Origin: Uranotaenia lowii
Lineage: Eukaryota > Arthropoda > Insecta > Diptera > Culicidae
Length of the DNA stretch: 64,000 bases
Direction of reading: 5' to 3'
Assembly: GCF_029784155.1 (NCBI RefSeq)
Contig: NC_073691.1
Coordinates: forward strand, 121,869,474 to 121,933,473
This document shows positions 11,905 to 23,165 of this stretch, piece by piece. Made by a program: the position numbers and the translations under genes. The notes beneath the pieces were generated by a model. It made no database searches and had not been told where the DNA came from. It saw nothing but the letters and a program-made list of their open reading frames with translations. How positions within the stretch are numbered: position 1 is the first letter of the stretch; every line of letters starts with the position of its first letter.

Positions 11905-12246
11905 CTACGACTGTGAAGTTAATTTTAACATTCCGAGTGGGCGAGTTGCGAAAGTCCACCCTGCACCGGTAGACGCCCTCGTCGGACAGCTTGAGTTCGT
12001 CGACCAGCAGCTGGGCCGGATGGGATGTGGCCCGGAAGAACGCCCGCTTGCCAAAGTATTTCTCGGACGAGAAAAGACGTGCCTGTGCCACCTGGCGGCC
12101 TCGGATATCGAAGTTGTAGAGTGGTTCGTTGTCCTCCTCCTTGAACCACAGCACCATGTAAACCGCGTCATCCCGCTCCAGTGGCCGGATGTCGCACGGC
12201 AGACTCGCCTGCTTGCCGAGGACGCCGCTCACCATTGTGATGGGAA
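11905..12246 (-). CDS. Immunoglobulin V-set exon, Sidestep-like
   Basis: This 342-nt minus-strand exon encodes one V-set immunoglobulin domain: first Cys in ASLPCDI, core Trp in [10 protein letters not shown], then [10 protein letters not shown], and the DEGVYRCRV motif with the second Cys, ending [10 protein letters not shown]. The text is very close to the first Ig domain of insect Sidestep-family cell-surface proteins, which bind Beat proteins in axon guidance. The acceptor is a pyrimidine-rich tract ending in CAG before base 12246; the donor is GTAG/GTGAGT at 11905/11904. Both borders are phase 1, as usual for exon-encoded Ig modules. Its GC content is clearly above the surroundings. No signal-peptide exon, further Ig exon or membrane exon was found here, so this is a partial gene. 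The exact family member cannot be assigned. Confidence 0.88.
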
Positions 12247-12370
12247 CTGTTTCGGGGGAAAGAAGAAAAAGGAGAGAAATGGAACAGAAATTAGTATCAC
12301 TAATTGGGTTTACTTAGGAGCAAATCTTCATCTTCCAATGCGAAAGAATTATATCGAGAGCAGTATACAG

Positions 12371-13165
12371 TATGGCTCATAAAAATGTGAAAAACTGTCA
12401 TCAAGGTTCAAAAACAGTTTTCTTGAAATTGAAATGATTTAAAAACTTTTTTATGCATAAACTTAAGATACAATAATTCGATGTGTCCACTTTTGCTCTC
12501 AATTAACCTCTTCAGGCGAGACCTGAATCAGGAGCAGACCTTCGATATATAAGCCTATGACATTGAAAAGTCCAGGCCTCAGAGATGAAAACCTTCAGAG
12601 AAACAACACTCGGATGAGAGGATTCTCAGGTTTTAACATACGCCCATATTAAAGAGTCGAAGGAGTTCGAATCCGGACTGCTCTGAGGCCAAAGATTCTT
12701 TGGCTAAAACCTCAGATTATGCTCCAGCTTGTTTTGGGTCCTATTGAGGTATGGGTTCTATCTTGTTGGAAAACAACATTCTCGGGTTCACCGAAGTTTG
12801 CCCGAATCCACGTAAGCATCTGATTCTTCAAAATGACCACGTAGACTTCAGTTTTAACTTTTACGTCTGCTTTTATGTAACAAGAGGCATCTTCAATCCA
12901 TTCGAAGCAACCGCTTCAAAAACCATGACTCCGGTGGGATGCCTGGTAGTAAACTTGGAATTTACATTTTCTGAACCACCTTTAGCCTTTAAGGATGAAA
13001 TGCCCCGATCCGTACGTGAATTGGACACTGGATCAAACGAAAATAATTTCTCGTCTGAGAACACGACGATCAGCTGCTGCTTCTTCAATTTAGATAGAAA
13101 TCGCTTCGAGCGCCCAAGTCGCATTGCTTTTACACGTTCGTCGCCAAACGCATTTTGGTAGTTTT
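12371..13165 (-). pseudogene. mariner-like (DDxD) transposase fragment, 5' truncated
   Basis: On the minus strand the pieces run from about 13165 downwards: FGDERVKAMRLGRSKRFL, then VVFSDEKLFSFDPVSNSRTD with the first catalytic Asp, then HPTGVMVFEAVASNGLKMP, then (other frame) VVFQQDRTHTS with the second Asp near 12760. A further frame near 12640-12705 gives NLWPQSSPD and a third Asp before SLIWAYV. The C-terminus is decayed but follows the order expected in mariner/maT proteins to about 12430. Several stops and frameshifts interrupt it. The N-terminal DNA-binding domain is missing. A TIR-like end (GGCTCATAAAAATGTGAAAA) lies at 12374-12393; no opposite end was found. Confidence 0.8.
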
Positions 13166-13423
13166 ACTTGCCAGGCCCAAAGAAATTCTCGGAGCGCGAA
13201 AGTAAAATGAGAGAACTATAAGATTTAGAACGCGTGGCGAAACAAAGTGGCTAATCTGAGCAAGAGAGCGTCACACGTTTTTGATGTGACGGGGCCCCCC
13301 AGGAAATACACCAGTCACAAGAATTATGGGTCCCATGACGACGAACGTGTTAAATCGTTCTGTTATCAAATGTCGCTTTGTTCTTGCTTTTGATAATGAA
13401 TTTAATAGAGCATTCGTTTGCAT
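13166..13423. other. Short unassigned spacer
   Basis: No gene is seen. The spacer separates the truncated mariner from dispersed repeat A and includes a G/C-rich GGGGCCCCCC stretch at 13291-13300. Confidence 0.35.
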
Positions 13424-16400
13424 TTTTTGCTGTTATCATGCTCGTTTTCACGATAAGTGGTGCACTGGTAGTGCACCATAATGGGACGGTGAAACACTCT
13501 GAAAATATTCGGTATTGCTTGCTCTCACCAATACTATCACGAATTTTGACAGGACGTGCTTCCCGATGTAAACAAAATCAGCTTGTCTGGTTTATTTCCA
13601 CAAAAATTGCGTTCGAGCTATTTCCACATTGTTTTTTTTTCCTATATTTATCCCGAAGGAAGGAAACTTGTTCCGGATTCAATACCAGAGCCGTTTCCAG
13701 CGGAGGCGGAGAATTTTACCAGGATAGCACGTTCCAAAGCAAACAAGCGAATCTCGGCCCTCAAGCAACTGGAGACAGCCGGAAAGCTACCAAGAGTCAC
13801 CTCCCAAAAAGAAATGTGCCCAGAAGGCTTGCTGCAATACCAGGGTGGCCAGCGAGTTTCCATTTTCAAATTCCCGGTTTTTCCCGGTTTTCCCGAAAGA
13901 AATTTTATGGTTTCCCTCGTTTTAAAATGCGCGAATAAATATGTCTATTTGACCAAAACTGAAGATATGTTTATGCAAGTTGAATGTAAAAGTGTGAGAG
14001 GACTTAGTTCTATCTTGAAATTCAAAAGTTATTCGAATTATGGTGATCGTAATACGGTAAGAAAAAAATCTAGTTGTCCGAACCTCAACCGAAAATTGTT
14101 ACTTTCTTTTCAGTATTTCACACCATCTTCGTTTTTTATAAGAGAGACTGCTATATTATTTTTTCGCATAGATAAATCATAGTTTTGATATGATGTCATA
14201 TAATACTTTTAAAATTTCAAGTTGAAAATCAAAATTTTTCTATTGAAATCTACTGACTGACATTCTGATAATTTTTTTTTCTTCTAAAGCTCTTAAAACA
14301 GATTTAGATGAACCTTATTCTTAAAGCTATTGATATTTTATTCCGGATCTCATATTGAATACTATTGAATCAATTGGATACCTATAACATTTTTATTAGA
14401 ATGCGCTGAGTTCTAGATTATATGTCTTATCTAAAAAATGCATGTATTTATTCGATTTTTTATGTAATGTAAACAAGAATCACACAAAAAATTGTTCTCT
14501 TGTTACATCTTCTGTCTTCTGTGCGTTTATCTATAAACCGAATAAAATGGTGGCATCTTTTTTTCTGGCATTTTTCCCGCAAGGGACAATTCCCGATTTT
14601 CAAAAGTTAAAATTGAGCTAAATATTAAAAGAAAATATTTTCGCAACCAAATAAACTAAGTTCTTTGAGATCATGTCGTTTTCTAGCATTTTGATTTTTG
14701 AACTTACGTTTTTGACAGCTTTCCGACCCAAACAAAACATTGGATTTTTTTTAATGATTCACCAATCAAATGAAAATTTGAACTTTGGTTATGATTATTT
14801 TTTATTTTTGAGGTACTGAAAACTAAATTGAAAAGAGCTGAAAAAAAGTAAAGTCACGTAAAAAAATTCTCATTGTTCAATCTATTAAAAACTACCATTG
14901 ATCATTAGATTTTTGTAAAAATAGCTTTTCAGTAAATTTGTCGATCGAGGTAAGACTTAATGGCTGAATAACTGAATTCATATCTCTCGTTTAACGTTCT
15001 ATTAAAATTAAATTTAAATAATCATAATAATTTACAAAATAATAAAAATCAATTAATCCGATATTTTAGACGGACTCTTCAAAATAACTCCCCCGGTGTA
15101 AATGTGTTTGATAGATTTCTGCTAATTTTTCCAAGTTTCGTTTCAGAATAACGTGTTTTTCTGAGAAAAAAAAATGAGCTCATGATGCCGATTCGAATTT
15201 TATCAATTCTGGACTAGTGTATAATTCCAATTATAAGATAGATGATAAGCTTAAATATTAGTTTTTGAGATGTGGATTCAATTGAAGACTGTCTGATTTC
15301 AACATATGAATTCATTTTTGAATTTTTATATTCCTTCATTCAGCTTTTAAGTTCTATTTTTTCCAGATATTTGCAAAGAAAGTGCACATTGGTAAAAATC
15401 TTTAATTAATTAACGCTATAAAAGTTAACTACCAAGACTTAACGTATTAAAACTTCACAGTTGTGAAACGTTTATTTAATTTAAAAACATTTTTATGTTC
15501 ACCGCAGTGCACAATATGCTTGAGCAAAAAAATAAGCTAAGTTTGTGGTCGAGACATCTCGATTTTTCAAATATTTTCGACTTTTCCCGGCATTTTATTC
15601 ATTAATATAAAATCCCGACATTTTCATGCTCCTCCCAAATGGTTAACAATCCTGGAATAAACGACTATAGATAGTAAATTTTCTGAGAGAAAGTTCAGTC
15701 ATGATTAAATGAATGTATTTTAGGATTTCATAGAATTTTGTAATCCATAAAAATTTTCCCGGTTTTAATTTGAAATTCCCGGTTTTTTCCCGGTTTTCCC
15801 GGTCTAATTTTAAATTCCCGGTTTTTCCCGGTTTTCCCGGTTTTCCCGGTTCGCTGGCCACCCTGCAATACGGTTCCAGGCGATGCCGAAGAAAAGCAGC
15901 ATATCTGAGTGCAAAAAGTCCAACCCGAAGACCTGGCGGAATCGTCCAAACCGAAGAGTTCTCTATGTTCGATCGGGTCCCATAAGTTGGTCTCGCGCAG
16001 CAAGAAGCGTTAAGCTGCTTCGAGCGTTGAAGCCCTCAAGTGCATGAAAATCGTGAAAGAACTGTGCTTCAGGGTGACGATGCTCGGTATGCGCCAAGTC
16101 CCGGATTCCAACCCGTTGCCTTTCAAAAAAAAAAAAAAAATAGTTCGAGACTGCAGATTCCAGTCCAGCAACAGCAAACATAGACCGCCCAGAATCAGCC
16201 GGTATTGCAGTTATTATCAGGGCCAAGCAAGCCTCTCTGATAAAAGAAATCTAAAATCTTCGCAATGCAACATAAATAATATTCATAAAAAAAATTTCAA
16301 CATGGATTCAAGCTAAAATTTTCATCATTATTTACGAGACAATGATCAACTAAAGTAATTTTGATTTCAATATTCGAAATTAAATACCAGCTGTAATGGA

Positions 16401-16533
16401 TTTTTGACAGCTTGATATTTTCTGTTGACACTGGCGATTTCACGCACACCAACATAGGTGAGGGCGAAATTCGATTCATGCTCGTTTTTCGGCGTGGATG
16501 ATGGAACACCTTCGGGTGGTGAAAACGAATACG
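13424..16533 (+). repeat. Dispersed repeat A, copy 2, split by a hAT-like insertion
   Basis: The left part (13424-13840) and right part (15872-16533) are collinear with copy 1 at 2436-3617. The break falls after TTGCTGCAAT, where copy 1 continues directly into CGGTTCCAGGCG. Copy 2 keeps about 53 bp lost from copy 1, with the protein-like frame ANKRISALKQLETAGKLPRV (about 13740-13800). The reading frame recalls a captured coding sequence but I cannot name it. The right part has an A-run at 16125-16140. Confidence 0.7.
13841..15865. mobile_element. Non-autonomous hAT-like element, 2.0 kb, with CCCGG repeats
   Basis: The ends are CAGGGTGGCCAGCGA and its inverted complement, in the CAGGG...CCCTG form common in hAT transposons. 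The flanking duplication is CAATAC (13835-13840 and 15866-15871), or TGCAATAC if the terminal TG is counted as target; hAT elements normally duplicate 8 bp. Just inside both ends are short arrays of TTTTCCCGG in the same orientation (13872-13900 and 15757-15850). The interior is AT-rich with no transposase. It is confirmed as an insertion because copy 1 of repeat A lacks it. Confidence 0.88.
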
Positions 16534-16615
16534 AAGTCATTTTTGATGAATGGTTGCATGAAAGAGTTCGAGATATTCGTTTCCTTTAGCGGGCCCATGC
16601 GGCGGCAACGCTTTT

Positions 16616-16837
16616 CAAACCGTATGGAGCACATCTTTCAGATTTCCCCTTTTTTTTCCCTCGTTTTGACAGATTTAAGCTTTTTTCCTCAGATTTAAAC
16701 TTTCGTCTCCTATGCTCCCAAGGCAAAAAAGCTTAAATCTGAGGAAAAAAAACTTAAAAACGAGATTCACGAGCACATATTCAAAAGATGTTGGTCACAC
16801 GATACATAGACAAATCGTGTAACGTTGCAGGGATCTG
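16616..16837. repeat. AGCTTAAATCTGAG-family repeat, inverted copy
   Basis: The segment contains AGATTTAAGCTTTTTTCCTC, its inverted counterpart CTTAAATCTGAGG, and the flank CGTGTAACGTTGCAGGGATC. It is the reverse complement of the units at 42080-42950 and related to the remnant at 6633. The inner part forms a hairpin. Confidence 0.75.
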
Positions 16838-17199
16838 AGCGGGCCACAGACTACACAACATTTGTACAAATACGATGAAATTCGATGAGATTTTGTCGCT
16901 GTGAACACGTTTTGCATCGTGTATAGCACTGCTTGAATGATCGCGCAAATCGTTTGAGTAAAATCGGTACGGATCGAAATATTTTGTACAAACCACCCTC
17001 TGTGGCATGGTGTATGGTGCTGCTTGTACAAAATCCAAGGCATTTACTCAGCCCCAGCCGGGGTGGAGATGGTTTTTTTCTGTTACTGTTGCTGTTTTCG
17101 CCAGCAATTGTTTGTGTTCGCGTGAAATATGTTTGTGTCGTGTGTGGCACGAGCATAGAATCAAACAATCGTCGTGGAATCATCGAATTGGCACAAGCC
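16838..17199. other. Moderately GC-rich unassigned segment
   Basis: Overlapping frames occur on both strands, but none has recognisable domains or splice context. Two TTTTGTACAA/TTTGTACAA motifs occur. I see no gene. Confidence 0.3.
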
Positions 17200-17201
17200 A
17201 T

Positions 17202-17862
17202 CCCGATCAGGAGAGCATATTTAAATAATAACTCAAACGTATCTCACCAAGATATTTACATCTGATTCAGTTATAATTAAGTACTCAAAATTTTCGATTT
17301 TAAGTTTCTCCAATCTGAATTATATCTTATTCTGATTGACAAACTTGAATGGGGTTGAGCTCATATTCAATGATCAAGATTTTTTTCGGATTGTCATAAA
17401 ATAAAATGATTATATTTTATTTTGATATACGTACAACTTTTTCTAAAACACGGACATCGAAGTCAACGGCTCAAACCTTACATTAACGAGATTCGCTCAA
17501 TCGATTCATTAAATTGAATCAAATTTTTGGGAAACCAAGAATGGGACATGGTTTTATCAAATAATGTGGTTTATTGACCTTCCACTAGTAAATTTTCTCG
17601 AAGCACTTATATCTTGATAAGTTATAATTTTGATATAATTTGTTCTGTCCAATATCAAACTATGCTATCTGAACGAGATATAATCTTGATAGGAGCATAT
17701 CAAAAACTGATATAATTTAGCTATGATCGTATAGATTTTTTGATATAATTTGAGATATTTTAAGATCCTACGAGTACTGAATTATAACTTATTTAGATAG
17801 AAAAAAAATAAGTATCAAAATATCTCATTTTGATATAATTTTGTTTTTCCCTCCTGATCGGG
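17202..17862. mobile_element. CCCGATCAGG MITE, copy 1
   Basis: A 661-bp element with ends CCCGATCAGGAG and CTCCTGATCGGG, and a 2-bp target duplication AT (17200-17201 and 17863-17864). Copies at 56246-57064 and 58094-58756 share the whole sequence. There are many GATATAATTT motifs internally and no coding capacity. Confidence 0.9.
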
Positions 17863-17975
17863 ATTTGTGTAGTCTATGGCCCGCTTTAGCCAGCCTCCGG
17901 ATTAATTTTACTGAATTTCGCTTTACTTTCTTCTTGACTTATTTTATCACTATACCACTGCTTGTGCCCCGCGAA

Positions 17976-18031
17976 GTATTGCATGAAATTTAGTTATGCA
18001 ATAGTATTGCATGAAATTTAGTTATGCAATA
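17976..18031. repeat. Perfect 28-bp tandem duplication, self-complementary unit
   Basis: The unit GTATTGCATGAAATTTAGTT plus ATGCAATA occurs twice in a row without change. Within each unit GTATTGCAT and ATGCAATAC are inverted, so the block can form one or two hairpins. Confidence 0.9.
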
Positions 18032-18032
18032 C

Positions 18033-19436
18033 CTTGCTAGGTACCCAGCAGGGGTGTTAATTGAATTTATTGTTTATCAATGCCAAAAGACATGCCCCTA
18101 TTGAACAGGTAATAACTTTTCTGTCACAAAAACTATTAGCAGGTTCACCAGAAGAATCAAAAGTGGTAATGATTTTACAGTTCAAAATATCCATTTTTCC
18201 CATACAAACCTGAAAGTTCAAATTTACTCATGTAAACGTAACTTAAAAATTCTGCAAAACATTATGGATTAGTTTTGAACCAAAACAAAATTTTTGAGAC
18301 CTCAGGGTTTGAGAAATTCAAAAATCACCCAAATCGATTCAGTCTAATGCAACAGCCGCCGCAATTTGCTTAAGAGATTTTTGGGCGTGAAGCAAACTAG
18401 CCAATATCTCCTTTGTGTATGTCTATCCGATATAGCGTTCACTTTACTACTGCATTGTTTACGTCAATTGACAAATGAAGGTTAAATGTAAATTAAAGTA
18501 ACATTTTTGCATTTTTTATGGGTTATACAGTAAATAGGATCATTTCTTAGCGTTGTTAGCATTATTTATTTGAAACTAACTAGCAGCTAATATTAAACAC
18601 GAAACATTGAATGATTTTTAATTTAAAACAATTTGCCCATTCCGAGAAATCGTGTTTCTAATGCTTTGCCCTATAAGTTGACAAAGAAAATTCTACTCAA
18701 ATTACCGTATCCCAGCTAAGAGAAATGCTTTAAAAGCTGTTTCCTAACGAATTGATTAACATCTCAGTAAATATAAACTCATTGTTCAACAAGCAAAGTA
18801 GACAGCAGGGTTGTCTTTTTTTTATCTTTAACACATTCTGCTTTGGTTACTGATGTTTTTCAAATAGGAAGTGGGGTTTGATGATTAACTTGATTGCAAA
18901 AAACAGTTGAACCTGCATCAAATGATGTAATTGCGGTTGCCCTTCATATTTTACGCAACGCAAATGAGTATGCTAATTCCATAAAAATAAATACAAATCG
19001 AAAACAACAGCACCCATTTATGCAACATCAATCATTCATGTTGAGCAGTGATTACGGCTTTTATTAGCATAGCACTTTACTGTCACCATGTGGCTCATCA
19101 TCAGCAAGGGACTTCAACCCGCACCGATTAGGTCTATTCAAATAATGAAGGTTTCAATGTAGTTGGGGGGGAAAGGTCTTCATTGGATTTTCATAATACC
19201 TATATACCGACATACTGCAGACGTTCACAGCCAAGCTCGAACATATGATAGGAAATGCCAAGCTCCCAAAAACCGTGACCTCAGTCCAAAAATCTGGGTT
19301 AGTCTGACTGAAAGAAGTGAAAGAAGAAGAAACAACAGCAATATCCCCAAAAGCAGACACCAAGCCGAAAACAACTTGTTCGGATAATTAAATATGAATT
19401 AGTTGAACCATACTCCTACACAACATTACCCTGATT
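18033..19436. other. AT-rich stretch with no gene seen
   Basis: No element ends or reading frames of substance are visible. A short plus-strand frame at 19163-19387 has no recognisable domain. Confidence 0.35.
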
Positions 19437-19830
19437 ATACATTCACACGTGACCCGACGGACGCCTTCTCACCCAACTCATTCTACCAAATTTGACACCG
19501 ACCACAAACCGGTGGAGCTCCGGGTGATCATCGAGGAGGCCCTATTCGGTCCCAGAGCGTCTGCGTGTAGCTTCTAGTAGGTATGTTCGTTTATTCTGGA
19601 ACAGGCTCGTCGTTGGAGAAAACTGTGGAAAATAAAAGCAAATAGCTCTCTGATGTGCATAATTGATTCACTTTCACGTCGATATTCAGCTTAAGGTCGG
19701 GTCTCTGACCTTGCCGTTTGCCCTCCCCACGAAGCTCTCATGACAGGAAGATCGGTTCCTGGTCGAATGGCAGCCCCGAAACCCGGATGCTGGCCTTGCG
19801 TCCGGAGTTAACAAACAGCTAGAGAAGAAA
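19437..19830. other. GC-rich island; possible minus-strand terminal exon at 19738-19818
   Basis: GC content rises sharply. On the minus strand a good acceptor (TTTCTTCTCTAG) precedes base 19818. The following frame LFVNSGRKASIRVSGLPFDQ continues for six residues to a TGA at 19738, then stays open to a TAA near 19587. This could be a last exon or a decayed one. On the plus strand a frame with DHKPVELRVIIEEALFGP (about 19500-19555) also looks protein-like. No family is recognised, and both readings may be chance. Confidence 0.25.
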
Positions 19831-20234
19831 GCATTCATAAGATATTTATAAGCAATAATGGATTTGTGGAGAACTTCCTGATAGCAGATCGCTGAATAAA
19901 TTATGCGGTGCGAAACAATCGCTTTCCGTCATTAGAGCAAACGAGGGACCGGTTAGCAGTTAGCTTATTGTGTGGGGATGCTTTTGGATCAGCTAGCTAG
20001 TGAACTTTTTTCGTTTCTCCGGAATGCATTGAAAATTGATTCTGAATATTTCATTCAGGCTTAGTTCGATCCTCGGCTTAATTGATTAGGCACTGAAGCG
20101 CTGGAGTGAAATTCGACACGCCAACATTTAATTGTTCCTTGAACAATAGATTGATTTCGAGGTAAACTTTCACATCCGAAAAGGCTTACCGCCACTCGTA
20201 TTCGAGTTATCAAAACTGCGTATCGTGTCTTGAT
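19831..20234. other. Unassigned sequence
   Basis: No gene or repeat boundary is seen. The GC content is slightly higher than in the flanking AT-rich DNA. Confidence 0.3.
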
Positions 20235-21043
20235 TGAAATAATATGAAAATGAAATAAATAAATGGAATGGTTATCTACATTTCAACGTATCATGAGGCA
20301 TTTTTTTTTAATTTTTTAATTAATTTCTTTACCCGACTAGTTCTGACTGTTTTTAAAAAGCTATAGTTTTTTGGATTTTGAAAAATGGTAGGAATCGGGG
20401 GCCACCAAATATAGATTGACCAAATAATGTGTATGTGATCGAATAGTTTGATAAACCGGCTCGCGAACGTTTTGGAAAAAATCCTCATTTAAGATTTATA
20501 TTCGTCTATATCGCATTGAATAAAATTGTCAGAATATTTTTGAAAACTCTTCATTTGGCGTAAGAATACTTTTCAAAAAGGGTAGATGTATTTTACGTTA
20601 TGAATGTGTATAAAAACACCAAAATAAATGTGGTCAAGATACCCCATATTATGTGGCGAATGATTCCACATAAGAGATGATTTGCAAATTGATTGGGTTT
20701 GAGTGACTTATTGTTTATTTATGAAAAATTCCATTTTCATGTGAAAGAGCAAGACCAAACAAAGATAATAAGCATATAAGCATAGTTTTGTATTATGAAC
20801 TATAAATTTTCCAACGATGGAATCTGCTTGTTGGTGCTTGTTTAGTTATATAAGTAATTTTTTTAGCTAGTTAAATTAAAAAAAAAATCATACGATGCGT
20901 TCATAAGTTAACAACATATAGAAATACATGGTTACGCAAAGCGACGACGATGACAATTGGGTAGAGATTTGAATCTTAACACACAGCTAAGATATTTTGA
21001 GTGGTCCACGTTTCCCAATGGCACACGTTATCCCACTCTCCCC
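20235..21043. mobile_element. GGGAGAGTGGGG-family MITE, copy 1, left end lost
   Basis: This segment is collinear with 21225-22077 (shared blocks GGCTCGCGAACGTTTTGG, TTCATTTGGC, CGCAAAGCGACGACGATG). Its right end CCCACTCTCCCC is followed by TA at 21044. The left terminal repeat is missing. Confidence 0.82.
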
Positions 21044-21165
21044 TACCGCAAAATGGGGTGAATATGAACTTGGAGGAAGAAATATCATACAACTTACAAA
21101 TAATTTCTATTTCGTTTAAGAACCAAAAAGTTCCTTGATTCTCCGTGAGAAAGCATATAAAAGTA

Positions 21166-22077
21166 TGGGAGAGTGGGGAATCATGGGCCACTTTTTTTCG
21201 TTGGTCCATAACTTCTTTATTATAAAAGATAAAATGAAAATAAAAAATGGTTTGGTTTTCTACATTTTCAAGGTATCATAAGGTATTTTTTTAAAATTTT
21301 TATAAGTTATTTTCCCCAAATTCTGACTGTTTGAAAAAAAGCAATATTTTTTGAATTTTGAAAAATGGTGGGGAATCGTGGGCCACCAAATCCAAATTGA
21401 CCAAATAACATGCAAAGCTTAAGAGTTGACCCAAAATTGTGATTTCCTAATTCATTTCGTTATTTAAAAGCAATTTCAGATGATGAAATAAAAAAGAGAG
21501 CTGTATATGATCGCATAGATTCCAAAACCTGGCTCGCGAACGTTTTGGCAAAATTTCTTATGTAGGATGGACAAAATATTTTTCGTAACTCTTCATTTGG
21601 CATAAGAAAACTTTGCAGATAGATAAAACGTATTTTAAGATCTGAATGTGTATAAAAACATAAAAATAAAGGTGACTCAAGATGTGTGGCCCACGATTCC
21701 CCACAAGCTATGATTTGCAAATTGGTTGCGCTTGTGTGACTTATTGATGTTTCATCAAAAATTCCTTTTCCACGTGAAAGATCATGACAAAACTAAGATC
21801 ATAAGCGTATGAGCATATTTTTGTTATGCACTTTAGGTTCCCTATCGATGAAATTAGCGGGTGTATTTTTAATTATGTTAGGAAATTTTTCTACCTTTTT
21901 TTAACTTGATAAATAAAAGAAGCATATGATGCATATTTCAGTCAACAACATATAGGAATACATGCTCACGCAAAGCGACGACGATGTCAGTTGGTTTGAG
22001 ATTTTTATCTCAACACACATCTGAGATATTAAAAGTGGCCCACGTTTCCCCATGGCCCACGATACCCCACTCTCCCC
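21166..22077. mobile_element. GGGAGAGTGGGG-family MITE, copy 2, complete
   Basis: A 912-bp element with ends TGGGAGAGTGGGGAATCATG and, inverted, ATACCCCACTCTCCCC. TA flanks both sides (21164-21165 and 22078-22079). There is no transposase. It is in the same orientation as the truncated copy 120 bp upstream. The TA target points to a Tc1/mariner-type enzyme in trans. Confidence 0.87.
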
Positions 22078-22079
22078 TA

Positions 22080-22958
22080 CATTTAACATTATACATGCTA
22101 AAAAATTTTTTTTTAATTGTGAATTACAACATATTTTATAGCATGAAAAGTATTGTTTGGAAACACTGCAAATAGTGATGTTCCATGTCTGAAAGTTTGG
22201 TTTAAGGTGGAGAATACTTTTAACACGACTTTGGCAAATAAGAAAGACGTTTGATAAAAACTGTTCTTAATGTCGACTCATTAACGTTCTTTGATACACT
22301 TATCATTGGGGTTAACCGGGACACTCATATAACAGTTTCCTAGGATCATCTATGAACGTGGAAAATAATGTAAAAGAAATAAAAAATCACTGTTAAGTTC
22401 ATCCCAGAGTGTATTCGCATTTTGCCTCCGCTGGAAATAGAGGAAAAAATCTTAAATTTCTTCAATAGTTTTGGACCCTAAGAGGAAGACATCACCATTA
22501 TCATTTTTAGAATATAATTTAAGGTGATGAAAAATAGATAATTGTGGCTTGGAGAAACAAACAATATCTGCAACAGGAAAACTAAAGCTTAAATAGGTTT
22601 AGTTAACAACGATTTTGTATGAAAATGGTGGCGCAGATAAACGGATTTCTACTGTATATTTCTATTTCTTTTCATTGAGTAAAAATACACCATTAAAAGC
22701 CTGAAGGTCTGAATTTGACAAAATATCACGAAAATAGTCCGATAACAGTCATTGTTTACCCCCCCGAGTGAATTATAGGAACTATGTTCGTCAAGTTATG
22801 TCGTGAGACGATATACTATGTAAATAAAATAAAAATAAATAATGTTTACCCTATTTTACGGTATTTAAATGATAAACACTTCGTTTTAGCCGAGAAATCA
22901 TTACTCCAAATAAACAAAAAAAAATCTTGCGCTTGGAGCAAAACAAAATCTATAAATA
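22080..22958. other. AT-rich stretch, nothing recognised
   Basis: No gene or boundary is visible. A C6 run occurs at about 22760. Confidence 0.35.
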
Positions 22959-23165
22959 ACACTACTAGTTTACAGCGTTTTTGAAATATGTAAACTAAAG
23001 ATCATTTTCAATGTGAAATCGGGCGCTGAATCCGAAAATAAAATTTGAAAAAATCTGAGTAGACAAGTTCTTGAGTTATGCTCCAAATATGAAGTTTTGG
23101 AAAAAAAGAACTTGTACTGGGATTCAAATATCTCGGACAGTATTGTGGATATTGGTAAATTCATG
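22959..23165. repeat. Single arm of the ACACTAGTTTACA foldback family
   Basis: The segment begins ACACTACTAGTTTACAGC and matches the arms of the element at 36108-37424 (for example GTGAAATCGGGCGCTGAATC and GAGTTATGCTCCAAATATGA). Only one arm is present, so this is a truncated copy. Confidence 0.78.

Noticed and set aside
16781..17265. Overlapping frames on both strands as a gene
   Set aside because: No domain, several mutually exclusive frames, and overlap with a repeat and a MITE end.
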